Source: CAXXOK01 sp035353615 | Lineage (GTDB): Bacteria; Bacillota; Clostridia; Christensenellales; Aristaeellaceae | Length of the DNA stretch: 64,000 nucleotides | NCBI GenBank assembly: GCA_035353615.1 | Contig: DAOPZY010000013.1 | Span: 8,967 to 72,966, forward strand | Reading direction: 5' to 3' | Shown: in pieces, positions 24,695-33,851 of the stretch | How positions within the stretch are numbered: position 1 is the first letter of the stretch | How the letters are laid out: each line of letters starts with the position of its first letter | The notes under the pieces: model-generated | Database searches by the model: none | What the model was told of the DNA's origin: nothing | Seen by the model: only the letters and a program-made list of their open reading frames with translations | Translations under genes and position numbers: made by a program

Positions 24695-25684
24695 TTACGC
24701 GCCGGCCATTTCGCCAACAATCGGCTTGCTCAGCAATTCGGTCGTGTGCTCCTGCGCAAGCGCCCACATCAGCTTGGTCACAGCCGCCTCTGTTGTCATA
24801 TCCCGACCGCTGTGCACATGCTCGCGCACCATCCCGCGCCCTACCTCGTACAGGGTCAAATCCGCCTTTTCATGCAGGCATTGGCTCACCACCAGCACAT
24901 ACACGCCGCTTTCCGCCAGTTCCTGCAAGGCCGCTACAAGGTTACGCCGTATGTAGTGCAAACCGCCCAGCCCAAACGCTTCTATCACCAACCCGCGGTA
25001 TCCGGCCTCCCGCACAAAACGGAACACATCCGGGGATGTGCCGGGCACCAGCTTGAGCAGGAACACCCTTGGGTCCAGCCGGTTACGCAAGCCATAGCCG
25101 TCGCCCAGCTCCGGCACGGGCCGGTATCCCTGCGGATGGGTAAAATGAACGCCCTCCACGTCAAAGTAGCCGGCTAACGGCGCGTTGATGCTGGAAAAAG
25201 CGTCCATCGCCGTCGTATGGGTTTTCACGCAATGTACGCCCGTGATTAACTTATAATCAAAACTCACATACACGCCGCCAACGCCCTGCATGGCCGCGAC
25301 AATCGCCCGCCGCAGATTGCCCAGCGCGTCCGTCAGCGGGTGGTGCAAAGGCAGCTGCGATCCGGTCAGGATCACCGGCTTGGATACGCCGGCCAGCATA
25401 AAGCTCAGCGCGGAGGCGGTGTAGGCCATGGTGTCGGTTCCATGGGTGATGACCACGCCGTCGGTTTGGCTAAGCGCATCGTCCACCGCTGCGGCCAGCG
25501 TACACCATTCCTCGGGCTGCATGTTGCTGGAATCCATTAAAAACACATCGCGGGGGATGACCTCGCAGGGGAGGCTGGCCGCAAGCGGAGCCAGCAAATC
25601 AGCCGCCGTCAGTGTGGGCGCGAGGCCGTGTTCCGTTGGGGTGCAAGCGATGGTTCCGCCGGTCGCAAGCAATGTCAGGCGCAT
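24695..25684 (-). CDS. ansA: L-asparaginase
   Basis: Hydrolyses asparagine to aspartate and ammonia; 329 residues and no signal peptide, so probably the cytosolic type I enzyme. The first catalytic motif is LLATGGTIA (residues 5-13) with the nucleophile Thr, and the second is VITHGTDTMAYTASAL (about residue 75) with the Thr-Asp pair. QLPLHHPLTDALGNL fits the family. It is transcribed toward the repeat array, and no other gene follows it on its strand. Confidence 0.93.
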   Translation of the reverse strand: MRLTLLATGGTIACTPTEHGLAPTLTAADLLAPLAASLPCEVIPRDVFLMDSSNMQPEEWCTLAAAVDDALSQTDGVVITHGTDTMAYTASALSFMLAGVSKPVILTGSQLPLHHPLTDALGNLRRAIVAAMQGVGGVYVSFDYKLITGVHCVKTHTTAMDAFSSINAPLAGYFDVEGVHFTHPQGYRPVPELGDGYGLRNRLDPRVFLLKLVPGTSPDVFRFVREAGYRGLVIEAFGLGGLHYIRRNLVAALQELAESGVYVLVVSQCLHEKADLTLYEVGRGMVREHVHSGRDMTTEAAVTKLMWALAQEHTTELLSKPIVGEMAGA

Positions 25685-25766
25685 GGATCGCAGCTCCTTC
25701 CCAATATGCGTTCAGGCGTGAAAGCTCGTTTCGCGCATCGGCGCGCGCTCCGGCCCTATCGGGCTG

Positions 25767-26288
25767 TCACAGCCATTCAGCGGGCTTGTACGCGGTAACC
25801 GAGCCGGTTTCGAGCGTTCGTTTCAAATCAATCAGCCGCTGATTCTTACTGCCGCAAAACTCCAGTTCCAGCGAGCGTTCCGCCAAGATAAACGGCCCGT
25901 CCACCAGCACGTCGGTGTTCGCCAGCAGAGCGCCCACGCCGTCGTCTGTATTAGCAAGCTCCAACAGGCGTTCATAGGTGTAGCCGGTAAACGTCCACAC
26001 GGTCAGCCCCTTCGCATGCGCGCGGCGGGCCAGTTCGGCGCACCCCTCCGCCTGCAGGAAAGGCTCGCCGCCGGATAGCGTGATGCCCGTCAGCAGGGGA
26101 TTGCCGGTAAACTTTTTTTCAATATCATCCAACGTCCAAACCGTGCCCGCATCCGTCGCATGGCTTTCCGGATTGTGGCAACCGGGGCAATGGTGCGGAC
26201 AGCCCTGCGTGAAGATGCTGGTGCGGAAGCCCGGCCCATCCACGATGGAATCGGTTACCAGTCCGTACAGGCGCATCGTATCACTCAT
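25767..26288 (-). CDS. nrdG: anaerobic ribonucleotide reductase activating enzyme (NrdG-type radical SAM)
   Basis: Radical SAM activase of about 173 residues. The iron-sulfur motif is CPHHCPGC (CxxxCxxC, residues 29-36), followed by HNPESH; TLSGGEPFLQ is the SAM-binding GGE motif. NrdG makes the glycyl radical on NrdD, which is not in this window. The ATG was preferred over a GTG four codons earlier that lies against the AAGGAAG site. Its start overlaps the end of the FeoB-associated gene by 8 bases, so it is coupled to the iron-uptake operon. Family is good; NrdG itself, rather than another small activase, is probable. Confidence 0.87.
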   Translation of the reverse strand: MSDTMRLYGLVTDSIVDGPGFRTSIFTQGCPHHCPGCHNPESHATDAGTVWTLDDIEKKFTGNPLLTGITLSGGEPFLQAEGCAELARRAHAKGLTVWTFTGYTYERLLELANTDDGVGALLANTDVLVDGPFILAERSLELEFCGSKNQRLIDLKRTLETGSVTAYKPAEWL

Positions 26289-26475
26289 GCTTTTTCTCAC
26301 TTCCTTCTACGCGGCAGGCGTCCGGATCATGGCAACTGCCGGCGTATGGGCAGCTCGCGCAACCGCCGCAGCAGCCGCCGCCTTTCTTGCGGTTGCGAAA
26401 CATGCGCACGGCAAGCCAGAGGCCATAACCAATCACCACCGCGGGGATCACAACAGACAACGTAACGCCTAACAT
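26281..26475 (-). CDS. FeoB-associated Cys-rich membrane protein
   Basis: Small membrane protein of 64 residues: one helix (TLSVVIPAVVIGYGLWLAVRMF), a basic patch, then a Cys-rich tail (GGGCCGGCASC, later SCHDPDAC) ending in acidic and His residues. This is the FeoB-associated family that follows feoB in many Bacillota and may hand on or shield ferrous iron. It starts 15 bases after feoB. Confidence 0.9.
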   Translation of the reverse strand: MLGVTLSVVIPAVVIGYGLWLAVRMFRNRKKGGGCCGGCASCPYAGSCHDPDACRVEGSEKKHE

Positions 26476-26490
26476 AAGGAAACCTCCGTT

Positions 26491-28593
26491 TCAACCCAAC
26501 CCCAACAGGCGGCCAACCTGGTACACGGCTGTCGCCACCAGCCAAGCCACCCCCGTCTGCGATAACACGGTAAAGAATGCCACGCGGCCGCTTTCCATTT
26601 CGCGGCGCATGGCCGCAAAAGCCGCCACACAGGGCATGTAGAGCAGTATGAACAGTAAGAATGACACCGCCGAAAGCGTCGAGGGAAATACGCCGCGGAT
26701 TGCGGAGAGCATTTCGGCGCTTTGCGCATCCACCCCGCTTAACACGGCCAACGTGCTCACGACGCTTTCCTTGGCCATGATGCCGGTCAGCACCGCGGTG
26801 GAGGCTTCAATGCTGCCAAACCCTGCGGGGATGAACAGCGGCGCGATTAGCCCCGCGATGGAGCCTAACATGCTGGACTGCACATCCGGCGCGGGTTTGA
26901 AGCTGAACGTAAAGCTCTGCAAAAACCATACCACCAGCGTTGCCAGAAAAATAACCGTAAACGCGCGGCGCAAAAAGTCGCTGCCCTTATCCCACAGCTG
27001 GCGAAGCACGTTGCGCGCGGTAGGCAGGCGGTACTTGGGCAGTTCCATCAAAAAGGGCGAAGCGTCGCCGTGAAAAGCAAAGCGTTTGAGCAGCAACCCC
27101 GCCAGCACCGCCATCAGCACGCCAATCAGGTACAGCGCGCTCATCACCAGCACCTGATTGCCGCCAAAGAACGCGCGGGTAAACAGCGCGTAAATCGGCA
27201 CCTTTGCGCCGCAGCTCATAAATGGGGTCAGCATGATGGTAAAGCGCCGGTCACGCTGGGTGTTCATGCTGCGCGCGCTCATCACGGCCGGCACGGTGCA
27301 GCCAAAACCCATCATCATGGGAATAAAGGCGCGCCCGTTCAGGCCGATTTTCCGCAGGGGTTTATCCATCAGGAACGCCGCGCGGGCCATATACCCGCTA
27401 TCCTCCAAAATGGACAGCAGCAAAAACAGGATCAGGATCGTGGGCATAAAGCTTAATACGCTCCCCACCCCGGTAAGCACGCCGTTCACCAGCAAATCGC
27501 GCACCCAATCCGCAACGCCCCAGTTCAGCAGCGCCGCCGCCACCAGGTCAATCCCCGCCTGCACCAGCGCGGAAAACTCATCCGCCAAAAAGGAACCCAG
27601 CGGCCCAAAGGTAATGTAGAACACCATGAGCATCATCAGCAGAAATACCGGAATCGCCAGCACGCGGTGCGTCAGAACGCTGTCGATGCGGTCGCTGGCG
27701 CTTCCCTGCACATCCGCGCCCTGGGTTACGCAATCCGCCAGCAGTTTTTCAATGTAGCGGTAACGGGTGTCCGCCATCACGGCGGCGCGCTCCATCCCCA
27801 GCTCCTTTTCCATGGCGGTCAATATTTCATCCACAATATGGCGAGTTTCGGGCGTCAGCTGCAACTGCTCCATGAGGGGTTCATCCCCCTCAAACAGCTT
27901 GGTGGCCACATAGCGCGGGCGGATGCCCGCCGCCACAGCCTGCGGCTCAATCAGGTGGCGGATCGCGTGCAACGCCTTGTGCGCCGCGCCGTCGCAGATG
28001 TCAAGCCTGCGGGGGTAAATTTTCTGATCCGCCAGCTCCATTGCCCGGCGCACCAGTTCGTCCAGCCCTTCGCCTTTGCGGGCCGAGATGGCGACCACCG
28101 GCACGCCCAGCGTCTGCTCCATTTTCACCAGATCGATGGTATCGCCGCGGTGGCGAACCTCGTCCATCATGTTGAGCGCCACCACCGTGGGGCGGCCCAG
28201 TTCCAGTAATTGAAGCGTAAGGTACAGGTTGCGCTCCAGGTTGGTCGCGTCCACGCAGTTAATCACAACGTCGGGCTTGTCCATCACAATGAAGTTGCGG
28301 CTCACGATTTCTTCCATTGAGTAGGGGCTGAGCGAGTATATTCCGGGCAAATCGACGATTTTAACGTCGGTATATTCCTTGGGCAGGGTTTGCGTATCCG
28401 GCTTGCGGGAACCGAAGCTGGGCAAGCCGATGTGGGCCTGTTTGCCGTGGTGGTGGTGGATCATGGTGCCGGTTTTTTGCTCCACCGTAACCCCGGGCCA
28501 GTTGCCAACGTGTTGGTTGCTACCGGTTAATTGGTTGAATAATGTGGTTTTACCGCTGTTTTGATTGCCTGCCAATGCGAAAACATAGCTCAT
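26491..28593 (-). CDS. feoB: ferrous iron transporter FeoB
   Basis: Fe(II) uptake permease with an N-terminal G domain, about 700 residues. G1 is GNQNSGKTT (residues 8-16), G3 is DLPGIYSLSPYS and G4 is in ALNMMDE. The membrane part begins near residue 310, with the two inverted core blocks containing GCTVPA (FIPMMMGFGCTVPAVMSAR) and SCGAKVPIYALF. The ATG start was chosen for its upstream AGGAAAGGG; an alternative GTG 33 bases earlier overlaps the feoA stop as GTGA and would add MSANQEREKTG. Confidence 0.96.
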   Translation of the reverse strand: MSYVFALAGNQNSGKTTLFNQLTGSNQHVGNWPGVTVEQKTGTMIHHHHGKQAHIGLPSFGSRKPDTQTLPKEYTDVKIVDLPGIYSLSPYSMEEIVSRNFIVMDKPDVVINCVDATNLERNLYLTLQLLELGRPTVVALNMMDEVRHRGDTIDLVKMEQTLGVPVVAISARKGEGLDELVRRAMELADQKIYPRRLDICDGAAHKALHAIRHLIEPQAVAAGIRPRYVATKLFEGDEPLMEQLQLTPETRHIVDEILTAMEKELGMERAAVMADTRYRYIEKLLADCVTQGADVQGSASDRIDSVLTHRVLAIPVFLLMMLMVFYITFGPLGSFLADEFSALVQAGIDLVAAALLNWGVADWVRDLLVNGVLTGVGSVLSFMPTILILFLLLSILEDSGYMARAAFLMDKPLRKIGLNGRAFIPMMMGFGCTVPAVMSARSMNTQRDRRFTIMLTPFMSCGAKVPIYALFTRAFFGGNQVLVMSALYLIGVLMAVLAGLLLKRFAFHGDASPFLMELPKYRLPTARNVLRQLWDKGSDFLRRAFTVIFLATLVVWFLQSFTFSFKPAPDVQSSMLGSIAGLIAPLFIPAGFGSIEASTAVLTGIMAKESVVSTLAVLSGVDAQSAEMLSAIRGVFPSTLSAVSFLLFILLYMPCVAAFAAMRREMESGRVAFFTVLSQTGVAWLVATAVYQVGRLLGLG

Positions 28594-28622
28594 GCCTGTT
28601 TTTTCCCTTTCCTGGTTCGCGC

Positions 28623-28871
28623 TCACAGGCGAACCCCGATGTTCCGGGCGTCATCCAGCCGCAGAGTTAACGCGTAGCCGCGCAGGTGGATTTCCACCGG
28701 GTCGCCCATGGGCGCGGTCTTTTGCAAAAGAACGCTGACCCCCGGGGTAAGCCCCATGTCCAATAGCCGCCTGTGCAACGCGTCGTTTCCTCCGACGGTG
28801 TCAACCATGGCCCGGTCGCCGGGTTTCAAATCAGCCAGGGTTTTTTTGTTTGCATCCGTCATCAAGCTCAT
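28623..28871 (-). CDS. feoA: FeoA-domain protein
   Basis: SH3-like FeoA, about 82 residues, cytosolic partner of FeoB. Typical features are DLKPGDRAMVD, the RRLLDMGLTPGVSV turn and the final strand LRLDDARNIGV. AAGGAG lies 3 bases before the first ATG and 12 before a second in-frame ATG, so the start is uncertain by three codons. The frame runs further upstream into the glycosyltransferase gene, but without a plausible start. It is directly coupled to feoB. Confidence 0.92.
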   Translation of the reverse strand: MSLMTDANKKTLADLKPGDRAMVDTVGGNDALHRRLLDMGLTPGVSVLLQKTAPMGDPVEIHLRGYALTLRLDDARNIGVRL

Positions 28872-28936
28872 CCTCTCCTTGCGCGCCATGTCAGATTCTT
28901 TGCGCGCTTGTTGAATCCTCAGCTTTTGCGCCGGGG

Positions 28937-30304
28937 TTACCGGCGTTTGCCGCGGGTATGCTGCATTTCCCTCATACCCCGGATATGACGCGCTGAACCC
29001 CTTAAATGGGTCAGCCGGCGTTTTTCTTTTACTTTTTGCGGATTGGCATCCTCCGCAAGCCATTGGCTCACTTCCGCCTCAATGATGTTGGCGGCGGAAC
29101 GCACTCCATTTTCGGTGCGCAGGCGCACCCCCATCTCCTGCGCGGCCACGCGGTAGCTTTGCACGCTGATGAGCTGTTTCAGCGCCCGGGCCAGCCGCTG
29201 AGCCGTCAGTTTTTCCCTGCGGATCGGCGTTGGCCCAAGCCCCAGCATGCGCACTCGCAAGGCCCAAAACGGCTGATCGCCGCCAAAGGGGATCACCAGC
29301 GTCGGGCAACCTGCGCAAAGCCCCGCGGCGGTGGTTCCCGCGCCCCCGTGATGCACCACGGCGCTCACGTGCGCAAACAGCCAGTCATGGGGCACATACC
29401 CTTCCGCCACAAACACGTTCTCCTGTTCGGTAAGCTCCACATGGCCCCAGCCGGTGGATATGATCGCCCGGACCCCGCTCATGCGGATCGCTTCCAACAC
29501 AATGTGGAGGGTTTCCCCCATATCGCCGCTGGTCATGGAGCCAAACCCGATGTAAACGGGTTTGGGTTCCCGCGCTAAAAAAGCCTCCATCTCGGGTGAA
29601 GGCTGGTATTGACTGGCCCGTTCATCCAACCAGAACCCGGTCATATGGATGCTCTCATCCCAGTTTTTGGGGCGCGGCATTAAAAGAGGGCTCATGGCGT
29701 ACAGTACGGGAATCCGGTGCCCGTTGATGTGGTTGCACGGGGTGCTTTCCAGCCTGCGGGGCGGCATACCCTGCGCCTTGCGCCAGTCGGTCAAATAATA
29801 TAGCTCCAGCGTGCTGATGATTAAATAGGCCAGATGGTAGCTCGCGCGGTACCATGCCTTGCCGGCGCGCAGGCCCGGCGCGGAGGAAATCGGGGTGCTG
29901 TCGTTGGGGTCCATGGGGTAATAGTGCGTTTTAATAAACGGCACATTGCGCTGTTGCGCGATGGATTGAATGATGTTGCCAAAATAGGTGGCGACAATCA
30001 CCTCGGCTTCCGCGCACGCGGTTTGCAAATCGCACAGAAACGGGTCGATAATCTCCCGGAAGGATTCCAGCACCTGTTTTAAATAGGTAACGCCACGGGT
30101 GCCGGGTTTCATGATGCTGCTCATAAACTCCCGCGCATCGCCCGACAGCGGGAAGAACCGCATATGGTTGCTTTCCACCAAACCCTGAAATTCCGAAAAC
30201 GCACAAATGCCCACATCGTGCCCGCGCTGTTGCAGCTCGTTTCCCAGCAGCACATAGGGCATCACATCCCCAGTTGAGCCGATGCAGATCATCGTAAAGC
30301 GCAC
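28937..30304 (-). CDS. UDP-glycosyltransferase-like protein (GT1/GT28 type)
   Basis: Glycosyltransferase of 455 residues with a GT-B fold, like sterol glucosyltransferases and macrolide or rhamnosyl transferases. The N-terminal GSTGDVMPYVLLGNELQQRG is the acceptor-domain signature. The nucleotide-sugar site is VVHHGGAGTTAAGLCAGCPT followed by PFGGDQPFWA. No membrane segment is evident. The acceptor is unknown; glycolipid is a reasonable guess. It is the first gene of a run that continues into feoA-feoB, 65 bases downstream. Confidence 0.88.
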   Translation of the reverse strand: MRFTMICIGSTGDVMPYVLLGNELQQRGHDVGICAFSEFQGLVESNHMRFFPLSGDAREFMSSIMKPGTRGVTYLKQVLESFREIIDPFLCDLQTACAEAEVIVATYFGNIIQSIAQQRNVPFIKTHYYPMDPNDSTPISSAPGLRAGKAWYRASYHLAYLIISTLELYYLTDWRKAQGMPPRRLESTPCNHINGHRIPVLYAMSPLLMPRPKNWDESIHMTGFWLDERASQYQPSPEMEAFLAREPKPVYIGFGSMTSGDMGETLHIVLEAIRMSGVRAIISTGWGHVELTEQENVFVAEGYVPHDWLFAHVSAVVHHGGAGTTAAGLCAGCPTLVIPFGGDQPFWALRVRMLGLGPTPIRREKLTAQRLARALKQLISVQSYRVAAQEMGVRLRTENGVRSAANIIEAEVSQWLAEDANPQKVKEKRRLTHLRGSARHIRGMREMQHTRGKRR

Positions 30305-30341
30305 CCGCCCCGCCCCCTCTCACACTCGATCATTCGGCTTC

Positions 30342-30370
30342 AGTATAGCGCACCGAACACCGAATTGCAA
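30342..30370 (-). promoter_or_regulatory. promoter of the glycosyltransferase-feo run
   Basis: On the minus strand, TTGCAA (30365-30370), 17-base spacer, TATACT (30342-30347), about 37 bases before the start codon. No obvious Fur box was seen around it. Confidence 0.65.
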
Positions 30371-30620
30371 CCGATTCCGGGCAGGGACACCGCCGGCGGA
30401 GCCTGACAGCATACGGGTTTTCATACCATTATATTCCATTTATCATACCGTTTTTACGCCATTGGCGCATCGCTCCGGGTTACGCGCAGACCGCCGTTTA
30501 CGATCCCGCCGTTACGGCGCGCACAGAATGCCGCGATGTGTGCGCAGAAGCGCGGCCCATGAAAACGCCCGCTGAAGCCATGCGCCCTGCCCGTTCATGG
30601 TCAGGTTAACGGCTTGCGCG
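30371..30620. other. intergenic segment, nothing recognised
   Basis: Between the glycosyltransferase promoter and the end of thiN. No gene, repeat or clear terminator was found. Confidence 0.4.
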
Positions 30621-31265
30621 TCAGCCCTCGGCAGGGGCTTCCTTTTTCAGTTTGAGCGCCACAAACACGAGTAGCGTGCCCTGCCCGACGGTCACCGAGG
30701 CGTTGTGCTCCCGATATTCATTGCTCACTCCCAAGGGGCGATCCGCTGTCAGAGTCGCGTTGGTCAGCGGATATTTTAACCCCGTCAGCGTGACGCCCGT
30801 GGCCAGCGCGCCATGGCAAAACACCGATACAAGGGTGCCCGGTTCCCTCGGGGGCAGTATCAGCGTACCATGGGTGACGGCATACACATCAAACACGCCG
30901 CCAATGAGCCTTGCGCCCGCGCCCCGCGCGCTCAGCCCTCCCAAAAGCTGCAAATTGGCCAACAGATGGTCAATCCGACCTCCGTCCGCCCCGTACAGGG
31001 CAAACTCCCGGTAGCCGCGCGCCCATCCTTCCGAAATGGCCAAGCCCATATCGGTGTCATCCTTTTCAACGGGAAAGGTAAGCACCGGCACATTCGAGGG
31101 GCGAGTGGCCAGCGAGTCAAAATCCCCCACCAGCAAATCGGGCGCTGCCCCAATGGCCGCGAGCGAAGCGTAACCGCCGTCCGCGGCAATCACAAAGTCG
31201 CCGGGCTTTGGGGCAAAATCGCGCGCGGTAAAATCCCCCGCGCCCACAAGAAAACAGGTTTGCAC
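30621..31265 (-). CDS. thiN: thiamine diphosphokinase
   Basis: Transfers pyrophosphate from ATP to thiamine, giving the cofactor thiamine diphosphate; 214 residues. Family marks are AADGGYASL (residues 27-35), LLVGDFDSL, the catalytic-site block PVEKDDTDMGLA and GADGGRIDHLLANLQLL. The GTG start was chosen because AGAGGAGGG lies 5 bases upstream; the open frame continues further, but without features. In Bacillota thiN often follows rpe/rsgA; here it stands alone on the minus strand. Confidence 0.93.
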   Translation of the reverse strand: MQTCFLVGAGDFTARDFAPKPGDFVIAADGGYASLAAIGAAPDLLVGDFDSLATRPSNVPVLTFPVEKDDTDMGLAISEGWARGYREFALYGADGGRIDHLLANLQLLGGLSARGAGARLIGGVFDVYAVTHGTLILPPREPGTLVSVFCHGALATGVTLTGLKYPLTNATLTADRPLGVSNEYREHNASVTVGQGTLLVFVALKLKKEAPAEG

Positions 31266-31449
31266 AGGCGCCCTCCTCTTTGCGGAAATACCGTACCGCC
31301 GTACTCCCAGTTTACCATAAACAGGCCGCGTCGCGCGCAATTTTCTCATGGCCCATAAAGTGGGATTTTTACGTTGAGCCTCTTTGCCTGCCGGAGTGAA
31401 AACCCCGGCGCGGCCCAAGGCGTTTCCCCTAAAACGGTGCGTATCCCAT

Positions 31450-31485
31450 TAAAAAACGGAGCCGCCCACCATTGTGGGCAGCTCC
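31450..31485 (-). terminator. terminator of rplM-rpsI
   Basis: On the minus strand, GGAGCTGCCCAC-AATG-GTGGGCGGCTCC followed by GTTTTTT: a 12-bp stem with a tetraloop, 36 bases after the rpsI stop codon. Confidence 0.9.
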
Positions 31486-31520
31486 GACAGAGTTGCGATG
31501 CCAACCTGTAACCGGGCCGT

Positions 31521-31913
31521 TTAGCGCTTGCTGAACTGCGGCGCGCGACGGGCGGCTTTGAGGCCGTACTTTTTGCGTTCCTTCATGCGCGGGTCGCGCG
31601 TGAGGAAACCAGCCTTTTTGAGGCTGTCACGAAGTTCGGGGTTCGCCTTGATGAGCACGCGGCTGATGCCGTGACGGATCGCGCCCGCCTGGCCGCTCAG
31701 CCCGCCGCCCTTTACAGAAATCAGAATATCCATATCACCGGCCGCCTTGGTAAGCTCCAAAGGCTGGCGAACGGTCATCTTGTGGGTTTTCAGGCCGAAG
31801 TAATCTTCCAGATCGCGCTTGTTGACGATGATTTTACCGTCGCCGGCAACCAGTCGGACGCGGGCAATGGCCATCTTACGGCGGCCAACGGCATTGTATT
31901 CAACCTTAGCCAT
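31521..31913 (-). CDS. rpsI: 30S ribosomal protein S9
   Basis: Small-subunit protein of 130 residues whose C-terminal tail reaches the P-site tRNA. The family start YNAVGRRKMAIARVRLVAG and the conserved basic end RRAPQFSKR are intact. AAGGAGA precedes the ATG. It follows rplM by 24 bases, the universal rplM-rpsI pair. Confidence 0.98.
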   Translation of the reverse strand: MAKVEYNAVGRRKMAIARVRLVAGDGKIIVNKRDLEDYFGLKTHKMTVRQPLELTKAAGDMDILISVKGGGLSGQAGAIRHGISRVLIKANPELRDSLKKAGFLTRDPRMKERKKYGLKAARRAPQFSKR

Positions 31914-31937
31914 GGTTATCTATCTCCTTCCGCGTCT

Positions 31938-32369
31938 TTACTTGAGTTCCAGCTTTTCAGGCTTACGGGACTCGTACTCGTGCTCCGGGCCTGCGTAGAC
32001 GCGCAGCTTCTTGGCCATATCGCGGCCAAGGGGGCCCTTGGGTAGCATGCCGACGATCGCCTTTTTCACGGCGAACTCCGGTTTTTCCTGCATCAGCGAA
32101 CGGTAGGAGGTCTCGCTGAGGCCGCCGGCATATCCGCTGTGATGGTAGTAGATTTTCTGATCGAGCTTTTTGCCCGTCAGGATCGCCTTATCGGCGTTAA
32201 TGATAATCACATAATCGCCCGTATCCACATGGGGGGTGAAAATCGGCTTATTCTTACCGCGCAGCACTGAGGCAACCTGGCTGGCGAGCCGGCCCAGCAC
32301 AACGCCCTCCGCATCAACCACATACCATTTGCGCTGTACGTCTGCGGCCTTGGCCATGTACGTATTCAA
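31938..32369 (-). CDS. rplM: 50S ribosomal protein L13
   Basis: Large-subunit assembly protein L13, 143 residues. The start MNTYMAKAADVQRKWYVVDA matches the family if the TTG is used; AAGGAGG lies 8 bases before it and no ATG fits as well. Conserved blocks GDYVIIINADKA, KIYYHHSGY and AVKGMLPKGPLGR-like (AIVGMLPKGPLGRDMAKKL) are present. Confidence 0.97.
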   Translation of the reverse strand: MNTYMAKAADVQRKWYVVDAEGVVLGRLASQVASVLRGKNKPIFTPHVDTGDYVIIINADKAILTGKKLDQKIYYHHSGYAGGLSETSYRSLMQEKPEFAVKKAIVGMLPKGPLGRDMAKKLRVYAGPEHEYESRKPEKLELK

Positions 32370-32920
32370 GTTGGTTTCCTCCTTCAAGGAATGTGTCGAA
32401 TCTTGTGCGGCGCTTGATGGTCAGCAAACGCGCGCGATTGTTCAATCAACAGTCCGGGGCTGGCGGAGTTAATTGATGCCAACAAAGATCATAGCAAAAA
32501 ACAGTGCCCATTGTCAAGTAGAAAATCAGGTCCGCACGCATTTTGTGCAATACCAGAGGCTTCCTTTCCGGCAAACCCGCTTTCCCCTGCAACGGATAAA
32601 AAACGCGGGTTTTCAGACAAATGGCCCGCAAAGGCTTTATTGCAGGCGAAAGCGCGCGTTGCGCAGCCGCATGTAAAGGTCTAAGCAGCGGAACACGCCA
32701 ACGTGCCCCTTGAATATCCGCGACATCCATTCGCCCTCGGTTGCCCCAATCTTTGCCCAAGCCCGCTATTGCCCGCTACGCCTGTTCGCGCTCCCTGGCG
32801 ATTGCCTCCATTGGCGCTCCGCGATGCTTGGTCTGCCCAAAGCTGATCGGCCGGTTCAAGCCGCAAACTCTCAGCGCGGGATCATAAATGCACCATTAGA
32901 ATTATCTGATGACTTCAACC
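32370..32920. other. intergenic segment between divergent rplM and RluA-type genes
   Basis: Holds the rplM leader of about 110 bases, both promoters, and about 400 bases with no recognised feature. The leader contains a small GATTG/CAATC stem; whether it is an L13 autoregulatory leader cannot be decided by eye. Confidence 0.5.
32488..32517 (-). promoter_or_regulatory. promoter of rplM-rpsI
   Basis: On the minus strand, TTGACA (32512-32517), 18-base spacer, TATGAT (32488-32493), 119 bases before the start codon. Confidence 0.75.
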
Positions 32921-32949
32921 TTGTATTCCAAACCCCTCCGTGCTATACT
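32921..32949 (+). promoter_or_regulatory. promoter of RluA-type gene
   Basis: TTGTAT (32921-32926), 17-base spacer, TATACT (32944-32949), 29 bases before the start codon. Confidence 0.7.
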
Positions 32950-32978
32950 GAGCAAGATTGATTCAACGGAGGCATTCC

Positions 32979-33851
32979 ATGCAAGAACTCAGTTTGATCG
33001 TTACCCCGGCTGATGACGGTCTGCCAGTCCGGCGGCTTGCGTTGGAGCGGCTGCATATGTCATACGGGCAGTTTAAGCGCGCCAAGTTTGAAGGCGTGCT
33101 TTTGCTGGACGGCGAACCCGTACACGCGGACAGGCGCGCGCAGGCCGGGCAAAGGCTGATGATTCGCTTGCCCCAGCGGCAGGGCGGCCCGTGCGAGCCG
33201 AGCAAAATTCAGCTCAGCATCGCGTACGAGGATGAGGACCTGATCGTGGTCGAAAAACCAGCGCCCCTGCCCTCCATCGCCTCCCGCAAGCGGGACGGCG
33301 AAACGCTGGAAAACGCTGTATACACTTATTTTAATTACCCGGAGGGCTTTCTGTACCAACCGGTGAACCGGCTGGACAAGGGCACCAGCGGGCTGATGGT
33401 TATTGCCAAGCACAGCCATGCCCAACAGTTTTTACAGGCCGAGCTGCACACCGACGCTTTTGTGCGGGAATATCTGGCGGTTTGCGATGGGTACCCGCCC
33501 GCGAAGGAAGGGTGGATCGAGCTTCCGATTGCCAAAGAGGATGCGGCGACTGTGCGCAGGGTGGTCAGCGCCAGTGGCAAACCGGCGCGCACCCACTATC
33601 AACTGCTGGATACCGGAGCCGGGCGGAGCCTGCTACGCCTCCGGCTGGATACCGGCCGCACGCACCAGATTCGCGTGCACCTGTCCGCGCTTGGCTGCCC
33701 TGTGACCGGCGATTTTCTGTACGGGCATGAGCATATGGCGCTACAAAACCGGTTTGCGCTGCACAGCTGTTATCTGAAATGCGAAACCCTGCGCCACGGA
33801 ATCATCGAGCTGAACAGCCCGCTGCCCAAGGCGCTGAGCATGCTGCTGTAA
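32979..33851 (+). CDS. RluA-family RNA pseudouridine synthase
   Basis: Converts uridine to pseudouridine in rRNA or tRNA; 290 residues. An N-terminal S4-like RNA-binding region (about 1-75: LALERLHMSYGQFKRAK) precedes the catalytic domain. The catalytic motif is NRLDKGTSGLMVIAK with the active Asp, and TGRTHQIRVHLSALG is the second family hallmark. GGAGG lies 6 bases upstream of the ATG. The target site cannot be told from sequence (RluC, RluD or YtzF-like). Monocistronic, with a repeat copy following at about 130 bases. Confidence 0.93.
   Translation: MQELSLIVTPADDGLPVRRLALERLHMSYGQFKRAKFEGVLLLDGEPVHADRRAQAGQRLMIRLPQRQGGPCEPSKIQLSIAYEDEDLIVVEKPAPLPSIASRKRDGETLENAVYTYFNYPEGFLYQPVNRLDKGTSGLMVIAKHSHAQQFLQAELHTDAFVREYLAVCDGYPPAKEGWIELPIAKEDAATVRRVVSASGKPARTHYQLLDTGAGRSLLRLRLDTGRTHQIRVHLSALGCPVTGDFLYGHEHMALQNRFALHSCYLKCETLRHGIIELNSPLPKALSMLL

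Noticed and set aside
24316..24956. Open frames over the 24-kb repeats on both strands
   Set aside because: Same cause: repeat-derived, low-complexity products with no family features, partly overlapping the asparaginase gene.
30342..30370. Fur box for the iron-uptake operon
   Set aside because: No GATAAT-type inverted repeat was found around this promoter or right before feoA.
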